Source: Cherax quadricarinatus
Taxonomy: Eukaryota; Arthropoda; Malacostraca; Decapoda; Parastacidae
NCBI RefSeq assembly: GCF_038502225.1
Contig: NC_091355.1
Span: 18,778,696-18,842,695 of the forward strand
Length of the DNA stretch: 64,000 nt
Reading direction: 5' to 3'
Shown: positions 20,264 through 30,720 of the stretch, piece by piece
How positions within the stretch are numbered: the stretch's first letter is position 1
How the letters are laid out: every line of letters starts with the position of its first letter
The notes under the pieces: model-generated
What the model was told of the DNA's origin: nothing
The model's input: the letters and a program-made list of their open reading frames with translations, nothing else
The model's database searches: none
Made by a program: the position numbers and the translations under genes

Positions 20264-21552
20264 CAGTGGACCCTCGACCAGCGATGGCATCGATTAACGA
20301 TAAATCTGACTAGCGATACATTTTATCGCCAAAATTTTGCCTCGATTAGCGCTAAAAAACTCGACCAACACTATTCCTTCCGTCTGAGAAGCGTCCACTT
20401 CTGGCCAGTGTTTACAAGCCAGCCAGCCACCGCGGTCGCTTCCAAGCATACAATCGGAACATTTCATATTATCACAGCCTTTTTAGTGATTGCACCTGCA
20501 AAATAAGTCACCATGGGCCCCAAGAAAGCTTCTAGTGCCAACCCTACAGCAAAAAGGGTGAGAATTACTATGGATATGAAGAAAGAGATCATTGCTAAGT
20601 ATGAAAGTGGAGTGCATGTCTCCGAGCTGGCCAGGCTGTACACAAAACCCCAATCAACCATCGCTACTATTGTGGCCAAGAAAACGGCAATCAAGGAAGC
20701 TGTTCTTGCCAAAGGTGCAACTATGTTTTCGAAACTGAGATCGCAAGTGATAGAAGATGTTGAGAGACTGTTATTGGTATGGATAAACGAAAAACAGATA
20801 GCAGGAGATAGCATCTCTCAAGCGATCATATGTGAAAAGGCTAGGAAGTTGCATGACGATTTAATTAGAAAAATGCCAGCAACTAGTGGTGATGTGAGTG
20901 AATTTAAGGCCAGCAAAGGTTGGTTTGAGAGATTTAATAATCGTAGTGGCATACATAGTGTGATAAGGCATGGTAAGGCTGCCAGTTTGGACCAAAAAGC
21001 AGCTGAAAATTATGTGCAGGAATTCAAGGAGTACATAGACAGTGAAGGACTGAAACCTGAACAAGTGTTTAATGGTGACACTGACAATGTTGTGAAACAC
21101 GTTAGGAATGTCATAAAGGAACGGGAGGTACAGGCCTCTATGGGCAGATATGTTGTGCGACAGAGGTCCAGTGACTCTCAAGCTGGTCCTAGTGGCATTA
21201 AAAGAAGGGAAGTAACCCCGAAAAAGGACTTGCCACCTCAAGTCCTAATGGAAGGGGATTCCCCTTCTAAACACTAAGACCATCAACACACTCCCCTCTT
21301 CCCATCCCATCAATCTTCACCAGATCTTCAATAAAGGTAAGTGTCATGTAACTGTACATGTCTTCTTCAGTTTGTGTGTATTAAAATTAATATTTCATGT
21401 GTTAAAAATTTTTTTTTCAATACTTTTGGGTGTCTTGCACGGATTAATTTGATTTCCATTATTTCTTATGGGGAAAATTAACTTGACTAACGATTATTTT
21501 GACTAACGATGACCTCTCAGGAACGGATTAATAGCGTTAATCGAGGAACCTG
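20264..21552 (+). mobile_element. Tigger/pogo-type DNA transposon, internally deleted
   Basis: A 1.29-kb element. The 5' terminal inverted repeat starts CAGTGGACCCTCGACCAGCG; the 3' end reads GCGTTAATCGAGGAACCTG, whose complement begins CAGGTTCCTCGATTAACGC. Subterminal words such as GATTAACGAT and GACTAACGAT recur at both ends. A TA precedes the 5' CAG, as expected for the family, but the 3' flank is TT. It encodes the shortened transposase at 20513-21277. Confidence 0.85.
20513..21277 (+). CDS. Tigger/pogo transposase-derived protein lacking the DDE domain
   Basis: A 254-residue open frame. Residues about 10-60 look like a Psq/CENP-B N-terminal helix-turn-helix (MKKEIIAKYESG, STIATIVAKK). 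Residues about 72-145 look like the CENP-B/Tc5-type second DNA-binding domain (FKASKGWFERFNNRSGIH). The start of the catalytic domain is present (GLKPEQVFNGDTD, where the family normally has an Asp-containing NADET-like motif), then the sequence jumps to the C-terminal tail (SSDSQAGPSG). The catalytic DDE core, normally around 200 residues, is missing, in frame. The product could bind the element ends but not cut. It may be expressed as a repressor-like protein or be a fossil; the long open frame favours recent deletion. Confidence 0.82.
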   Translation: MGPKKASSANPTAKRVRITMDMKKEIIAKYESGVHVSELARLYTKPQSTIATIVAKKTAIKEAVLAKGATMFSKLRSQVIEDVERLLLVWINEKQIAGDSISQAIICEKARKLHDDLIRKMPATSGDVSEFKASKGWFERFNNRSGIHSVIRHGKAASLDQKAAENYVQEFKEYIDSEGLKPEQVFNGDTDNVVKHVRNVIKEREVQASMGRYVVRQRSSDSQAGPSGIKRREVTPKKDLPPQVLMEGDSPSKH

Positions 21553-21676
21553 TTTCTGTTACTCTCCGGTGAACACTACGTGCTCGTGAAGCCACTGGTT
21601 GGCGATGCGTCTACAATAAAGATAGCCAGATGTTGCACATGTGTCTAATTTTCAGCTTACTCTTCTTATATCAGCG
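21553..21676 (+). mobile_element. Penelope-type terminus T2, left arm of a flanking inverted pair
   Basis: Positions 21593-21676 read GCCACTGG-TTGGCGATGCGT, CAATAAAGATAGCC, GTTGCACATGTGTCTAATTT. The same 84-85 bp occurs inverted at 23635-23719, beyond the LINE-B copy. Here the GAAACG box is mutated to GATGCG. Confidence 0.75.
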
Positions 21677-23581
21677 TGGGTTTCAGCAACCCACTAAATG
21701 ACAGCATGGTAGAAAATGCAGAAATATTTTTCACTCCAGAAGAAGGCCGCGCAAACCAACTAACTGACATTAGTACAAATTCCATAAATTTCGAAAAAGA
21801 AATGGAAAACATGCCCACTCACTCAACACCTGGACCAGATTCATGGAATGCTCTATTTATAAACAAATGCAAAGTACCACTAGCACGAGCCCTCAGTATT
21901 CTTTGGAGAAAGAGCTTAGATCTAGGTGAAATACCGGAGGCCTTAAAGAGTGCAGACATAACTCCTTTGCACAAGGGAGGTAGTAGAGCACTAACTAAAA
22001 ATTACAGATCAGTAGCCCTAACCTCTCACATCATAAAAATCTTTGAAAGAGTGATGAGACGGCAGGTTACAAATTTCATTGAGCAGCACCACCAACATAA
22101 CCCGAACCAGCATGGTTTTACAGCAGGACGATTATGTCTGTCACAGCTGCTGAACCATTATGACAGAATTACGGAGGCACTGGAAGACGACCAAAACGTA
22201 GATGTCATTTACACAGATTTTGCAAAGGCGTTTGACAAATGCGATCATGGAGTGATAGCGCACAAAATGAAGGCCATGGGCATTACGGGGAAGGTAGGCA
22301 GATGGATTTTCGGTTTCCTAACACACAAAACACAAAAAAGTAGTAGTGAACAGGGCAAGATCCAGCATCAGCGAGGTCAAAAGCTCAGTGCCCCAAGGCA
22401 CTGTCCTGGCACCTCTGCTGTTCCTCATCTTCATAGCAGACATAGACAAAAACACCCGGCACACTTTTGTATCATCATTTGCAGATGACACTAAATTAAG
22501 TATGAAAGTCAGTACGGTAGAGGACACTGAAAAAGTACAGGAAGACAAACAGGGTTTTCCAGTGGGCAGTGGAAAACAACATGAAGTTCAATGATGATAA
22601 GTTCCAGCTGCTTAGGTATGGAAAGAATGAAGAACTCAAAAGGAGCACTATATACAAAACTCAAGAGGGTCACCAAATAGAACGTAAGGAACACCTAAAA
22701 GACCTGGGAATAATTATGTTAGCCGACCTTTCTTTTAAAGACCATAACAGGACAAAGATCACGACAGTCAGGAAAATGACTGGGTGGGTATTGAGAACTT
22801 TCAAAACAAGAGAAATAATGATAAATTAGACACATGTGCAACTCTTGGGTATCTTTATTGAGGGAACGTTTCGCCACACAGTGGCGAAACGTTTCCTCAA
22901 TAAAGATACCCAAGAGTTGCACATGTGTCTAATTTATCAACATGTCGGTTCTCTGAACCATTCATCTACAAAGAAATAATGCCGATGGTGACACTCTTCA
23001 AATCGCTAGTGCTCCCTCACTTAGAATATTGCTCAGTGCTGACGGCCCCGTTCGGGGCAGGAGAAATATCGGAGCTGGAACAAATAGAGATCGTTTACGG
23101 CTCACATTGAGCCAGTAAAGCACCTAAACTACTGGGAACACCTGCAAGTCTTGAACATGTACTCAATGGAGCGGAGGAGAGTGAGGTACATGAAAATATG
23201 TAATATATATAATATATAATATGGAAGGTACTCGAGGGCTTGGTCCCAAATCTGCACACTACCATAGCATACTGGAGTGAGAGATATGGGAGGAAGTGTA
23301 AAATAAACCCAGTGAGGAGCAGGGGTGCGGTGGGGACAATAAGGGAACACTGTATCAACATCCGGGGTCCCAGACTTTTCAACATCTTACCAGAAGATAT
23401 CAGAAACACTGCTGGAACAAGTGTAGAAGCCTTCAAGAGGAAACTAGACAAGTATCTTCACCAGGTGCCAGATCAACCATGCTGTGATGGATATGTGGGG
23501 CAGCGGGCCTCCAGCAGCAACAGCCTGGTTGACCAGGCAAGCACCAGACGAGCCTGGCCCATGGCCGTGCTCAGAGAGTAG
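21676..23581 (+). pseudogene. LINE-B reverse transcriptase, best preserved copy, frameshifted
   Basis: The first 270 codons (21676-22488) hold STPGPDSWNALF, the NYRSVALTSHIIK block, QHGFTAGRLCLSQLL and motif A YTDFAKAFDKCDHG. A frameshift near 22340 moves to VKSSVPQGTVLAPLLFLIF and the catalytic FADD (about 22483-22494); a second near 22550 moves to NNMKFNDDKFQLLRYG. The T2 foldback then splits TREIMPMVTLF at its TSD, and 23240-23581 holds RGPRLFNILPEDIR. All motifs survive, so the breaks are few, but the protein cannot be made as one chain. Confidence 0.82.
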
Positions 23582-23634
23582 ATATACTCACGAAATTCTT
23601 CAGAGGTATATCAAAGGTAAATGTACGCTGATAT
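21677..23634 (+). mobile_element. LINE-B copy (subtype 2) between inverted T2 termini
   Basis: A 5'-truncated LINE-B copy of about 1.95 kb with reverse transcriptase and C-terminal tail. It contains a T2 foldback at 22821-22971. Its 3' part ends SSSNSLVDQASTRRAWP and a short A/T tail. Subtype 2 differs from the 811 and 31106 copies in the tail (QPCCDGYVGQ versus QPGCGSYVGL). Confidence 0.83.
22821..22971. mobile_element. Penelope-type foldback, terminus T2, with TSD
   Basis: A 151-bp insertion. The target-site duplication AGAAATAATG is at 22811-22820 and 22972-22981. Positions 22821-22937 form an inverted repeat with a 3-base loop: CGCCAC-aca-GTGGCG, each side continuing GAAACGTTTCC (one base differs), CAATAAAGATACCC, GAGTTGCACATGTGTCTAAT. 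A single tail of 34 bp (ATGTCGGTTCTCTGAACC) completes it. Confidence 0.9.
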
Positions 23635-23925
23635 AAGAAGAGTAAGCTGAAAATTAGACACATGTGCAACATCTGGCTATCTTTATTGTAAACGTATCGC
23701 CAACCAGTGGCTTCACGAGTACGATGCTCTACACCAACTCCAAGGCTGAGGGACTGATTACCTCATCTTTTGTATATAGTTCTACTGTCTTCCAATTATG
23801 TCCTTGAATTTGTATTGATAAAGCCACTGGATGGCGAAACGTCTACAATAAAGATACCCAGATATTGCACATGTATCTAATTTTCATCTTGTCGGTATTG
23901 TATACCATTCATGTAGACGAGTAAG
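23635..23925. mobile_element. Penelope-type pLTR pair, terminus T2
   Basis: Inverted terminus at 23635-23719, an internal segment with GGCTGAGGGACTGATTACCT also seen at 8960-8990, and a forward terminus at 23815-23890 (TTGATAAA, GCCACTGGATGGC, GAAACGTC, CAATAAAGATACCC). The tail TGTCGGTATTGTATACC ends it near 23912. Confidence 0.75.
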
Positions 23926-24640
23926 CTCCTGGTAGTGGCAATCCGTCACCACCTGACACTTCGATCTGGTGTTTAGTGTGGTAAAAGTCGTTTTCACCTC
24001 TGATAGTCTCTCACAAATTATGAAAAAGATCGAGAAGGTGAGTTTGAGACCAGAGCAGGAAAGGTCCCAGTAATATCAGAATAAAGTTATTGAAGTAATA
24101 CTTGTAAGAAACCACGGAACGGTTGGGGCTTGAACCTATTGCGAGCGAGTCCTAAAATTTATAAGAAATATTGAGAGGGGGGATTCTGACATTCTGGGTA
24201 AGATGGCTTAGGGAGAAAACAATAGGCCTCTCACTAATTCTCAACACACTGTAGTGAGTTTTCAATATTCCTCTTTCAACTTATAAGCGCAATACATGAG
24301 AAAGAACACTGTAAAAATGGCTACATCTAATAAAGGTAATAAAAGGTAAAAATTATTAATAACCCTAAATTCTTAAAGCGTTTCCTGAGACTAAATTACC
24401 ACACATAAATCATTGAAACCTTGACATATGGTTCAGAAACTGATTTGGCAATGAACTCAAAAGAAGCGTTTCAAGGATGAAGGAATTCTTCTTCAGCGAT
24501 TCTGTTTATGATGTCAAGTAACGGTCCAGAACCATGGATGGACACCTTTGCTCTTGGGATAAAACACTTCGATGTCGCACGCCACTAGGTAGACTATGTT
24601 CCCAAGGAAGGCGACTCCGTACTGTGTTACAACACATCGC
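23926..24640. other. Spacer without a supported gene
   Basis: AT-rich mixed sequence. No ORF, repeat or RNA gene recognised. Confidence 0.45.
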
Positions 24641-24654
24641 ACAACACATCACTT

Positions 24655-24765
24655 TGTAAATGGTCCAAGTCGGACCGAAACGTCGTCGTAAGCTCCTCTC
24701 TTCTACGTGCGGGTTATTTGTGTGTCGTTCCAGTTACGGTATTGTGCCTTTTTTTATTGCTATTT
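24655..24765 (+). mobile_element. Solo Penelope-type terminus T3 with TSD
   Basis: A 111-bp single (not folded back) T3 terminus. The flanks repeat ACAACACATCACTT at 24641-24654 and 24766-24779 (14 bp). The element has GTAAAT, GGTCC-AAGTC-GGACC, GAAACGTCGTCGTAAGC, GTGCGGGTTATTTGTGTG, CCAGTTACGGTATTGTGCC and a T-run with ATTGC. It defines the unit length of T3. Confidence 0.88.
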
Positions 24766-24844
24766 ACAACACATCACTTATGACATCCCATAAACATCAT
24801 CGACGACCCTTGAAAATGGTAAAAAATACAGACAAGTTTGATGA

Positions 24845-25110
24845 ACAAGACACATGTGCAACAGTTGGGAATCTTTATTGTTGAAACGTTTTGCTTACGC
24901 TGTTAGTTTCATCAGTCCGATACAGTGTGTGGCAAGGTATTGTAGGTAACAGCAGTAGTGACGAGGTAAAGATAATGTAATCAGTCCATCAACCTTGGAG
25001 AAATAGTTTGAGGTGGTCAGTCCCTCATCCTGGATAAGAGTTGAGCTCCATGGCCTAAGATAGTTCCTGTCGTCGCTGTAACAAGGAATAACACGAGAAC
25101 AAATAAGTGT
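24845..25110 (-). mobile_element. Penelope-type pLTR, terminus T2
   Basis: Reverse copy. On the minus strand it reads CTGATGAAACTAACAGCG, GCAAAACGTTTC (one mutation from GAAAC), CAATAAAGATTCCC and GTTGCACATGTGTCTTG. An internal segment (GGACTGACCACCTCAAAC, TTGATGGACTGATTACATT) follows. Diverged copy. Confidence 0.65.
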
Positions 25111-25369
25111 AAACATAACACCCTACCTTCCTACCCCACCCCCCAAAAATATTAAAGCAATAATACTAAGAATTTAGCTAAAATTTGCAGGTGAAGGTTT
25201 GATTACACAACCAGAAAAGAAGAAAATAAGCATGTTGAAGGTTGCAGTGGTAAGCGAGGAGAGGATGGAGGAAAATTGCGAGAGCAAGAGAACCATAAAG
25301 CAAAAATCTACTTAGGTAATCTCATTAGGCACATACGAGGAGATAATACATAAAATTACTGAATTATTA
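25111..25369. other. Spacer without a supported gene
   Basis: A-rich mixed sequence; nothing recognised. Confidence 0.4.
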
Positions 25370-25580
25370 TAATTATTATAATCGTGGGGGAGCGCTAAAT
25401 TTGTTGGGATTATACATCACCTGTAAGGGGGGGGGGTGTAAGGCATTCAGGCTCAATTCAGGGAACAGGACAACAGATCCAATTCTCTAGATAAAGAGTC
25501 CCTTCCTTCTGACTCTCCACCTGTTGTGTTGTATCTGGTACCATCCCAGCTTCAAGGAACTTCCCTTGAGGGGACAAGAA
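25370..25580 (+). repeat. Dispersed repeat S, copy 1
   Basis: About 200 bp sharing ordered words with 53745-53910: ATTATTATAAT, GGGAGCG(C/T)TAAAT, GATTATA, a G-run, GGCATTCAGGCT(C/T)AATTCAG, GATCCAATTC, AAGAG(T/C)CCCT and TTGA(G/A)GGG. It has no coding signal. It is probably a SINE or other short interspersed repeat, class unknown. Confidence 0.65.
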
Positions 25581-26144
25581 GGTGCTACATATAAGATATG
25601 GAAGTAAATAAAATTCACCTACGTATATAGAATATATAGTAAAAGATGTGTCAGGAGGGGACAGTATAAAGAATTAAATCCATTATTGCTCGGAGCCTCT
25701 TGGAAGCAAGAGGCTCTAAGAAACGATGTACCGGTCCATCTGGGACCCGGTTTGAGTGGGAGTCTGTGTGCTGACATGTGAGCGGCTACTTCAACCTGGG
25801 AACAACTCACTGGGGATCCGAGAAAGTAATACAGAAACAAAATAGAATACATAATAGAGAAAAGCAAAGCAGGGTAAAGTAACAAACTGGTTGTGACTAA
25901 AGACACATGGCCAGATACAATTGATCTGTGCGTTATCCTCTCAGATGGACATTGGGGTCTGGACACCTGCATTGTGCTCAGAACCAGCAGATTCGATCCA
26001 ATTCACATATATGACTGCAACACACAATCAACTATTGTCCAGTCTGATCTATATTTCCTATTCTTAATTTGTTATTAATCCAGTTATCCCTAATACCAAA
26101 CTATGATAAATATAGAGAATCAAGTAGTAAATAAAACTGCACTG
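25581..26144. other. Spacer without a supported gene
   Basis: No gene recognised. A short inverted repeat GAGCCTCTTGGAAGCAAGAGGCTC lies near 25696-25719. Confidence 0.4.
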
Positions 26145-26345
26145 GAAACGAAATATTTCCGGTTGAGAGAGGTTGACTGATTCCGTCAGGTGTTCGTCGA
26201 GGTATGAAGCAGGTAGTTATATCTGCTTCATACCTCGAGTATCATCACATTAATGGTACACATTCCCGACAAGATGAGAAATTACGCAGAGGTGCAACAC
26301 CTGGGATCTGTATTTTTCAAATTAAGATAGCCAAATCTTGCACTT
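26145..26345. mobile_element. Penelope-type terminus T6-like plus T2 remnant
   Basis: On the minus strand 26150-26192 reads CTGACGGAATCAG and CCGGAAATATTTCG, similar to the T6 segment at 46.6 kb. Next to it is a clean hairpin with 16-bp arms (26197-26212 and 26223-26238, TCGAGGTATGAAGCAG). Then 26282-26345 has inverted T2-like ends (GAGGTGCAACACCTGGGATC and AAGATAGCCAAATCTTGCAC). Confidence 0.5.
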
Positions 26346-26564
26346 AAGTCTGACTCACTCCATATCTTTAAAGATTTGACATTTATATAACTTCATACAT
26401 GACATTTATATAACTTCATATATACTAGAATTTACAACAAGACTAGATAATATTATATTCATTCTTCCTATGCACATTTATTTACATGATTAAAGAACGT
26501 GAAGTTTATTAATAAATTATATGATTTTTATTGCCCACCAAGGGGGGGGGGGAATTAGACAGAT
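26346..26564. other. AT-rich spacer
   Basis: Contains a local repeat of ACTTCATA(C/T)AT and a G-run near 26545. No gene. Confidence 0.4.
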
Positions 26565-26720
26565 CAATTAGGCTGTGATGGATATGTTAGCCAGCGGGCC
26601 GCCGGCAGTAACAGCCTAGTGATCAGGCAAGCACGAGACAAGCCTGGCCCAGAGCAGGGCTGCAGGAGTAAGAAAACTCTCGAAACCCTTAAAATTTATC
26701 CAAAGGTATACCAAAGGCTT
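26565..26720 (+). mobile_element. LINE-B subtype 2 3' end fragment
   Basis: Matches the end of the 21.7-kb copy: GGCTGTGATGGATATGTTAG, CAGCGGGCCGCC, AACAGCCT, GCAAGCACGAGACAAGCC, then CTCTCGAAA and TATACCAAAGG. Confidence 0.75.
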
Positions 26721-26749
26721 AGTTATACTTCCGCCACTTCAAGATTATT

Positions 26750-27367
26750 ATACTTCCTGACGACTCCGAAACAGAAAAAAATACATCCTGACATTCCAGT
26801 GGTTTATTTGTGCATTAATTTTCCTGCTGTGCCACTTGCAGTGGTTAAATTCAAGCCACCAGTTACATGACCATCTGTTTTTTTCATTCTCCTCAGTAGC
26901 CTTACATCGTTAGCAAACAGGGACACATCTGAGCCTATTCCATCTGGTATGTCATTAACAAATAACAGAAACAGTACTGGTCCTAACACCGATCCTTGAG
27001 GAAACCTCTCCTTAACAATCAGTCTATTCCTTCTTTCCCTAAAGTGCCCTGTGATTCATCGAAGCACATTCTCTGTTATTCCTAGTAGCGCCTCTAGTTT
27101 CTGTCTCAGTCTCTTGTGGGGTACAGTATCAAATATCTTCTTGCAATCTAAGAAAATGCATTGCGCTTATAATTCTCCTGTCTGTGACATCTGTTACTTT
27201 TTCATTGGGTTTCAACAGGATTGTAAAACAAGATTTCCCGTTTCTGAACCCATACTTGTCATTGTTTATGACACCATTTTTCTCCAAGTGTTCTACCACT
27301 CTGCTGATAATCTTCATTACCTTTCATGGTATGCATGTTAGTGAAGTTGGTCTATAGTTCAATAGTT

Positions 27368-27370
<3 letters not shown>
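26750..27370 (-). mobile_element. LINE-C-like reverse transcriptase fragment
   Basis: Minus-strand remnants: a motif B-like end LGPVLFLLFVNDI, the catalytic box as LFANDV (26900-26930; FADD mutated to FAND), and KNGVINNDKYGFRNGKSC (about 27225-27285). At the right edge the sequence GTTCCTGTGTG abuts a TG microsatellite, as at 19990. More diverged than the 18.4-kb copy. Confidence 0.75.

Positions 27371-27410
<40 letters not shown>
27371..27410 (+). repeat. (TG)n microsatellite
   Basis: 20 GT units directly next to the LINE-C-like fragment. Confidence 0.9.
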
Positions 27411-27413
<3 letters not shown>

Positions 27414-27869
27414 TGAGAGCTTACAAGAGTTGAGTGCCGCGTGTCGAGGGTGTGGAGGCTGATGAAGATAAATGGGTAATCAATTCATTGTATAATGGTA
27501 AAGGTTTCGACAGTGACGGAGTGAGCGAGGCCGGGTAAGAGGAGGGGCACTATCGGGGGGGGGGGATATGGAAGTCAGTATTGGGGGGGGAAGGCAGTAT
27601 CTGGAGGTAGTATCGGGGGCAGTGGTGTTGAGCGGGGGTCTAGAAATCTTTACCTTGGGAAAGGGGGTGTCAAGGGGCAGGAGAACACGGCCAGGTTTAC
27701 TTCCAGCACAAATGTAATGTCTGTTTAAGTTTGCATTGTCTTATTGCTTGAAAAATTACTTCTGTTGTTAAACATTTGCTGATGTATAATGTATCTTCGT
27801 AAAATATCTGAAGAGTAGGTTACCTGAATGTGAAAACTGCTGATATTCAACCTGTGTAAGTATGATCTG
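27411..27869. other. Spacer with G-runs
   Basis: Contains G-runs at 27556-27567 and 27585-27592 and GGGGGCAG or GGAGGTAG words. No gene recognised. Confidence 0.4.
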
Positions 27870-28975
27870 AAAACCGGCTACAAGGCTTACTGGAAGGCTA
27901 GCTGGAAGACTAGCTGGCTACCTGGAAGACTAGCTGGCTAATTGGAAGACTATCTGGCTACCTGGAAGACTATCTGGCTAGTTAGCTGGCTGGCTTGAAG
28001 GATGGTTGATTGGAAAATTGGCTGGCTGGATAACTATTTGGTTGGAAAGTTGGCTGACTGGTTGGCTAGAAGGTTGGATGGTTTGAAGGCTCTCTGTCTG
28101 GCTGAAAAGCCAGCTTAATGGAATGCTGTCTGGCTGGCTTCCTAGAAGGTGGACTGAATGGATCACGGGATGGCAATCTGAGAGTCTAGTTTTCAAATTA
28201 TAAAATTAGATGATTGTAAGGTTGACTGGTTGGAATTTTGGCTGAACGACTGCTAGCAGGCTATCTGGAAATCTAGCTGGTTGACTGGAAGCCTTGATGG
28301 CTGGTTGACTGGAAGCCTTGATGGCTTGTTGACTGGAAGCCTTGATGGCTGGTTGCCTAGAATGTTGCTAGCTGGAAGGTTGTCGGTTGACTGGAAGGTT
28401 GCTAACTGCTGAAAGGATATTGACTGACTGGAAGGTTCCTATGCTGACTGATTAGAAGGTTGCTGAAAGGCTGGAAGGTTGCTGACTGACTGGAAGGTTG
28501 CTAACTGACTGGAAGGTTGCTAACTGACTGGAAGGTTGCTGACTGACTGGAAGGTTGCTGACTGGAAAGTTGCTAACTGATTTGCAGGATGCTGTGACTG
28601 GAAAGCTGCTGACTGCAAGGTTGCTGGCTGACTGGAAGGTTGCTGACTGGCTGGAAGGTTCCCTACTGTAAGGATGCTGGCTGACATGAAGGTTACTAGC
28701 TAACTGAATCATTCAAATCGTGATGGCTGTGTGGAAAATTGGTTGTGTGCTGGTAGCTTGTTCGTTGGTTCGTTCGTTGCTTGTCGGCTAACTGAAAGAT
28801 TGGTCCAATTGAAATACTGACTGGAAACTTGCAGAACAGATGCAGTACTGGTTAACTGAGCGAAAGATTGACCCGACTGGAATACTGACTCTGTAAAATT
28901 GATTAGCTAGCTGAAAAACGTGTTCTACTTAGCTGGCTGAAAAACTGGCTGGTGGGCTGACTAGTTGGCTGGCTT
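27870..28975 (+). repeat. Degenerate tandem repeat (TGACTGGAAGGTTGC-like)
   Basis: About 1.1 kb built from GGCTGGCT, GGAAGAC and GACTGGAAGGTTGCT words, most regular at 28440-28660 with a 15-19 bp spacing. Edges are strongly diverged. ORFs through it are not supported as genes. Confidence 0.8.
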
Positions 28976-29510
28976 TATTACTGTTATTGTGGCTATTGTG
29001 TGATCATAAAGTTTTATGAAACTCCTTGATTGATTGTAAATATACATCATTTCCCTTAGATACAAATTATTTCTCTTATATGCACACATTTAATCAGGTT
29101 TGATAAGGAACAGAAGAGCAGATGTATTAAGTTGGATTAAGGATCTTCAGTAGCATTAAGACATGTTTTTTAAGGAATTCTTGGAACAAAACATACACTC
29201 AAATGCCAAAAAGAGTTTCAATAGATGTTGTAACATAACTGTTTCATATAATAAAAGATCATAATGCCCCATATAAACAGAGAAAAGTAATTTTAACTGA
29301 ACACTAAACATGAAAGAGCAACTAGATCCAAATGGCGTACTGCCGCCATTATTAAAGTGAAGAGCTATATTAAGTGCCAATAAAATATTGGTGAGCACCC
29401 CATGTCTATTCTTCACCATTACACACAATGGTTGAAAATTATAGACCAGGGATTTCACTTGATGTTACTGGAATACTGCTCAAGATACGTAAATGATGAT
29501 GCAAATGGTT
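28976..29510. other. Spacer without a supported gene
   Basis: AT-rich. A minus-strand ORF of 100 codons (29156-29458) has no recognisable motif. Confidence 0.4.
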
Positions 29511-29665
29511 TACAAAACCGACAAATTGCAGAATGAAACATTTGTGCAATATTTAGGAGTCTTTGCATGAATAACCTGCACATAGGAGAGAGAGAAGCTT
29601 ACGACGCTGTTTCGGTCCGACTTGGACCATTTACAAAATCAGTGTGATTTTGATAACCCTATTAA
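29511..29665. mobile_element. Hybrid Penelope-type termini T2 and T3
   Basis: 29511-29567 is a diverged T2 outer end (ACAAAACCGACAAATTGCAG, CATTTGTGCAATATTTAGGA, GTCTTT). It switches at about 29568 to a T3 terminus (AATAACCTGCACATAG, GAGAAGCTTACGACG, TGTTTCGGTCCGACTTGGACC) with a short foldback AAAATCA-GTG-TGATTTT. One element has landed in, or recombined with, the other. Confidence 0.65.
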
Positions 29666-29740
29666 TTCATGTGTAACTCAAATCCAACCCCTTACTCGTG
29701 TATTTATCTAACTTCAGTTTGAAGCTACACAATGTTTAAG
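29666..29740. other. Short spacer
   Basis: Nothing recognised. Confidence 0.35.
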
Positions 29741-30720
29741 CTTCTCTTGTTTGGTGAACTAGTTTGTGAGCAGGTTTGTGGCCTTATTAGTGGGTTGGTT
29801 GGTGGGCTGGATGGTTGGTTGGACTAGTTTCTCAGCTAGTTAGTGACTTGGATGGTGGGCTAGATAGTTGGCTGGCTGGAGGACTAGTTACTCAGCTAGT
29901 TAGGAACTTGGATGGTGGTGTTGACTGGTTAGTTGGTCGGTGTGCACTGATTAATGGACTAGTTGATGAGTTGTTACTAGGCTGATTGGTGACCTGGATG
30001 AAGAGCTAGTTGGGTAATTGGTTGACTTGTTAATGAGTTGGATGGTGGGCCGGTTGTCTCATTGGTTGGGGGTTTGGTTGATGGACTGGCTGATGGGCTA
30101 ATTTGTCGGCTGCTGGTTGGTGACTTAGTTTGTGTGTTGGCTGGTGACCTAGTTTGTGGGCTGGTTGGTTAAAGGGCTATGTTTGGTATGCTGGTTGGTT
30201 AGCTGGTAAAAAGGACTGTTAGTGAGCTAGTCGGTGAGTAGTTTGGTGACCTAATTGGCGTGTAGTCGATGAGGTGGTTGGTGTGCATTTTGGTGAGCTT
30301 AGCAAGATGGTGATTGTCTGTATAATAAGCAGGTTGATGAGCAGGTTAGTGAGTTGGTTGGTGGGCTGGTTGGTGGGATGATTGATGAGCTTGTTGGTGG
30401 GATTCTCAGTGAGCTGGTGATTGGCTGGTTAGTGAGCTGGTTGGCAGGCAGTTTGGTAAAACAATATGGTTGGTGATCCAGTTGGTATGCTGGCTGGTAT
30501 GCAGGTTGGTTTGTTGGTTGGTGTGCTAGCTGGTATGCTGGTATGGATGGTTGGTAGGTCTAGTGGTAGGGCGGGCAGGTTAACTGGTTGTTAACTGCCG
30601 GCCTTCTGGTAAGGGGATTGGTGAGTTGGTTGGTAGGCTGGTAGGTAGACTGGTTGGTAAGCTGAGCTGGTTGGTGGGGTAGGTGGTCGACTGGTGGGAG
30701 GGTTGGCTAGTGAGTGGGCG
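29741..30720 (+). repeat. Degenerate tandem repeat (GGTTGGTGGGCT-like)
   Basis: About 1 kb of GGTTGGTG, GGGCTGGTT and GAGCTAGTT words with a loose 8-12 bp period. The top strand is GT-rich. No coding potential. Confidence 0.8.
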
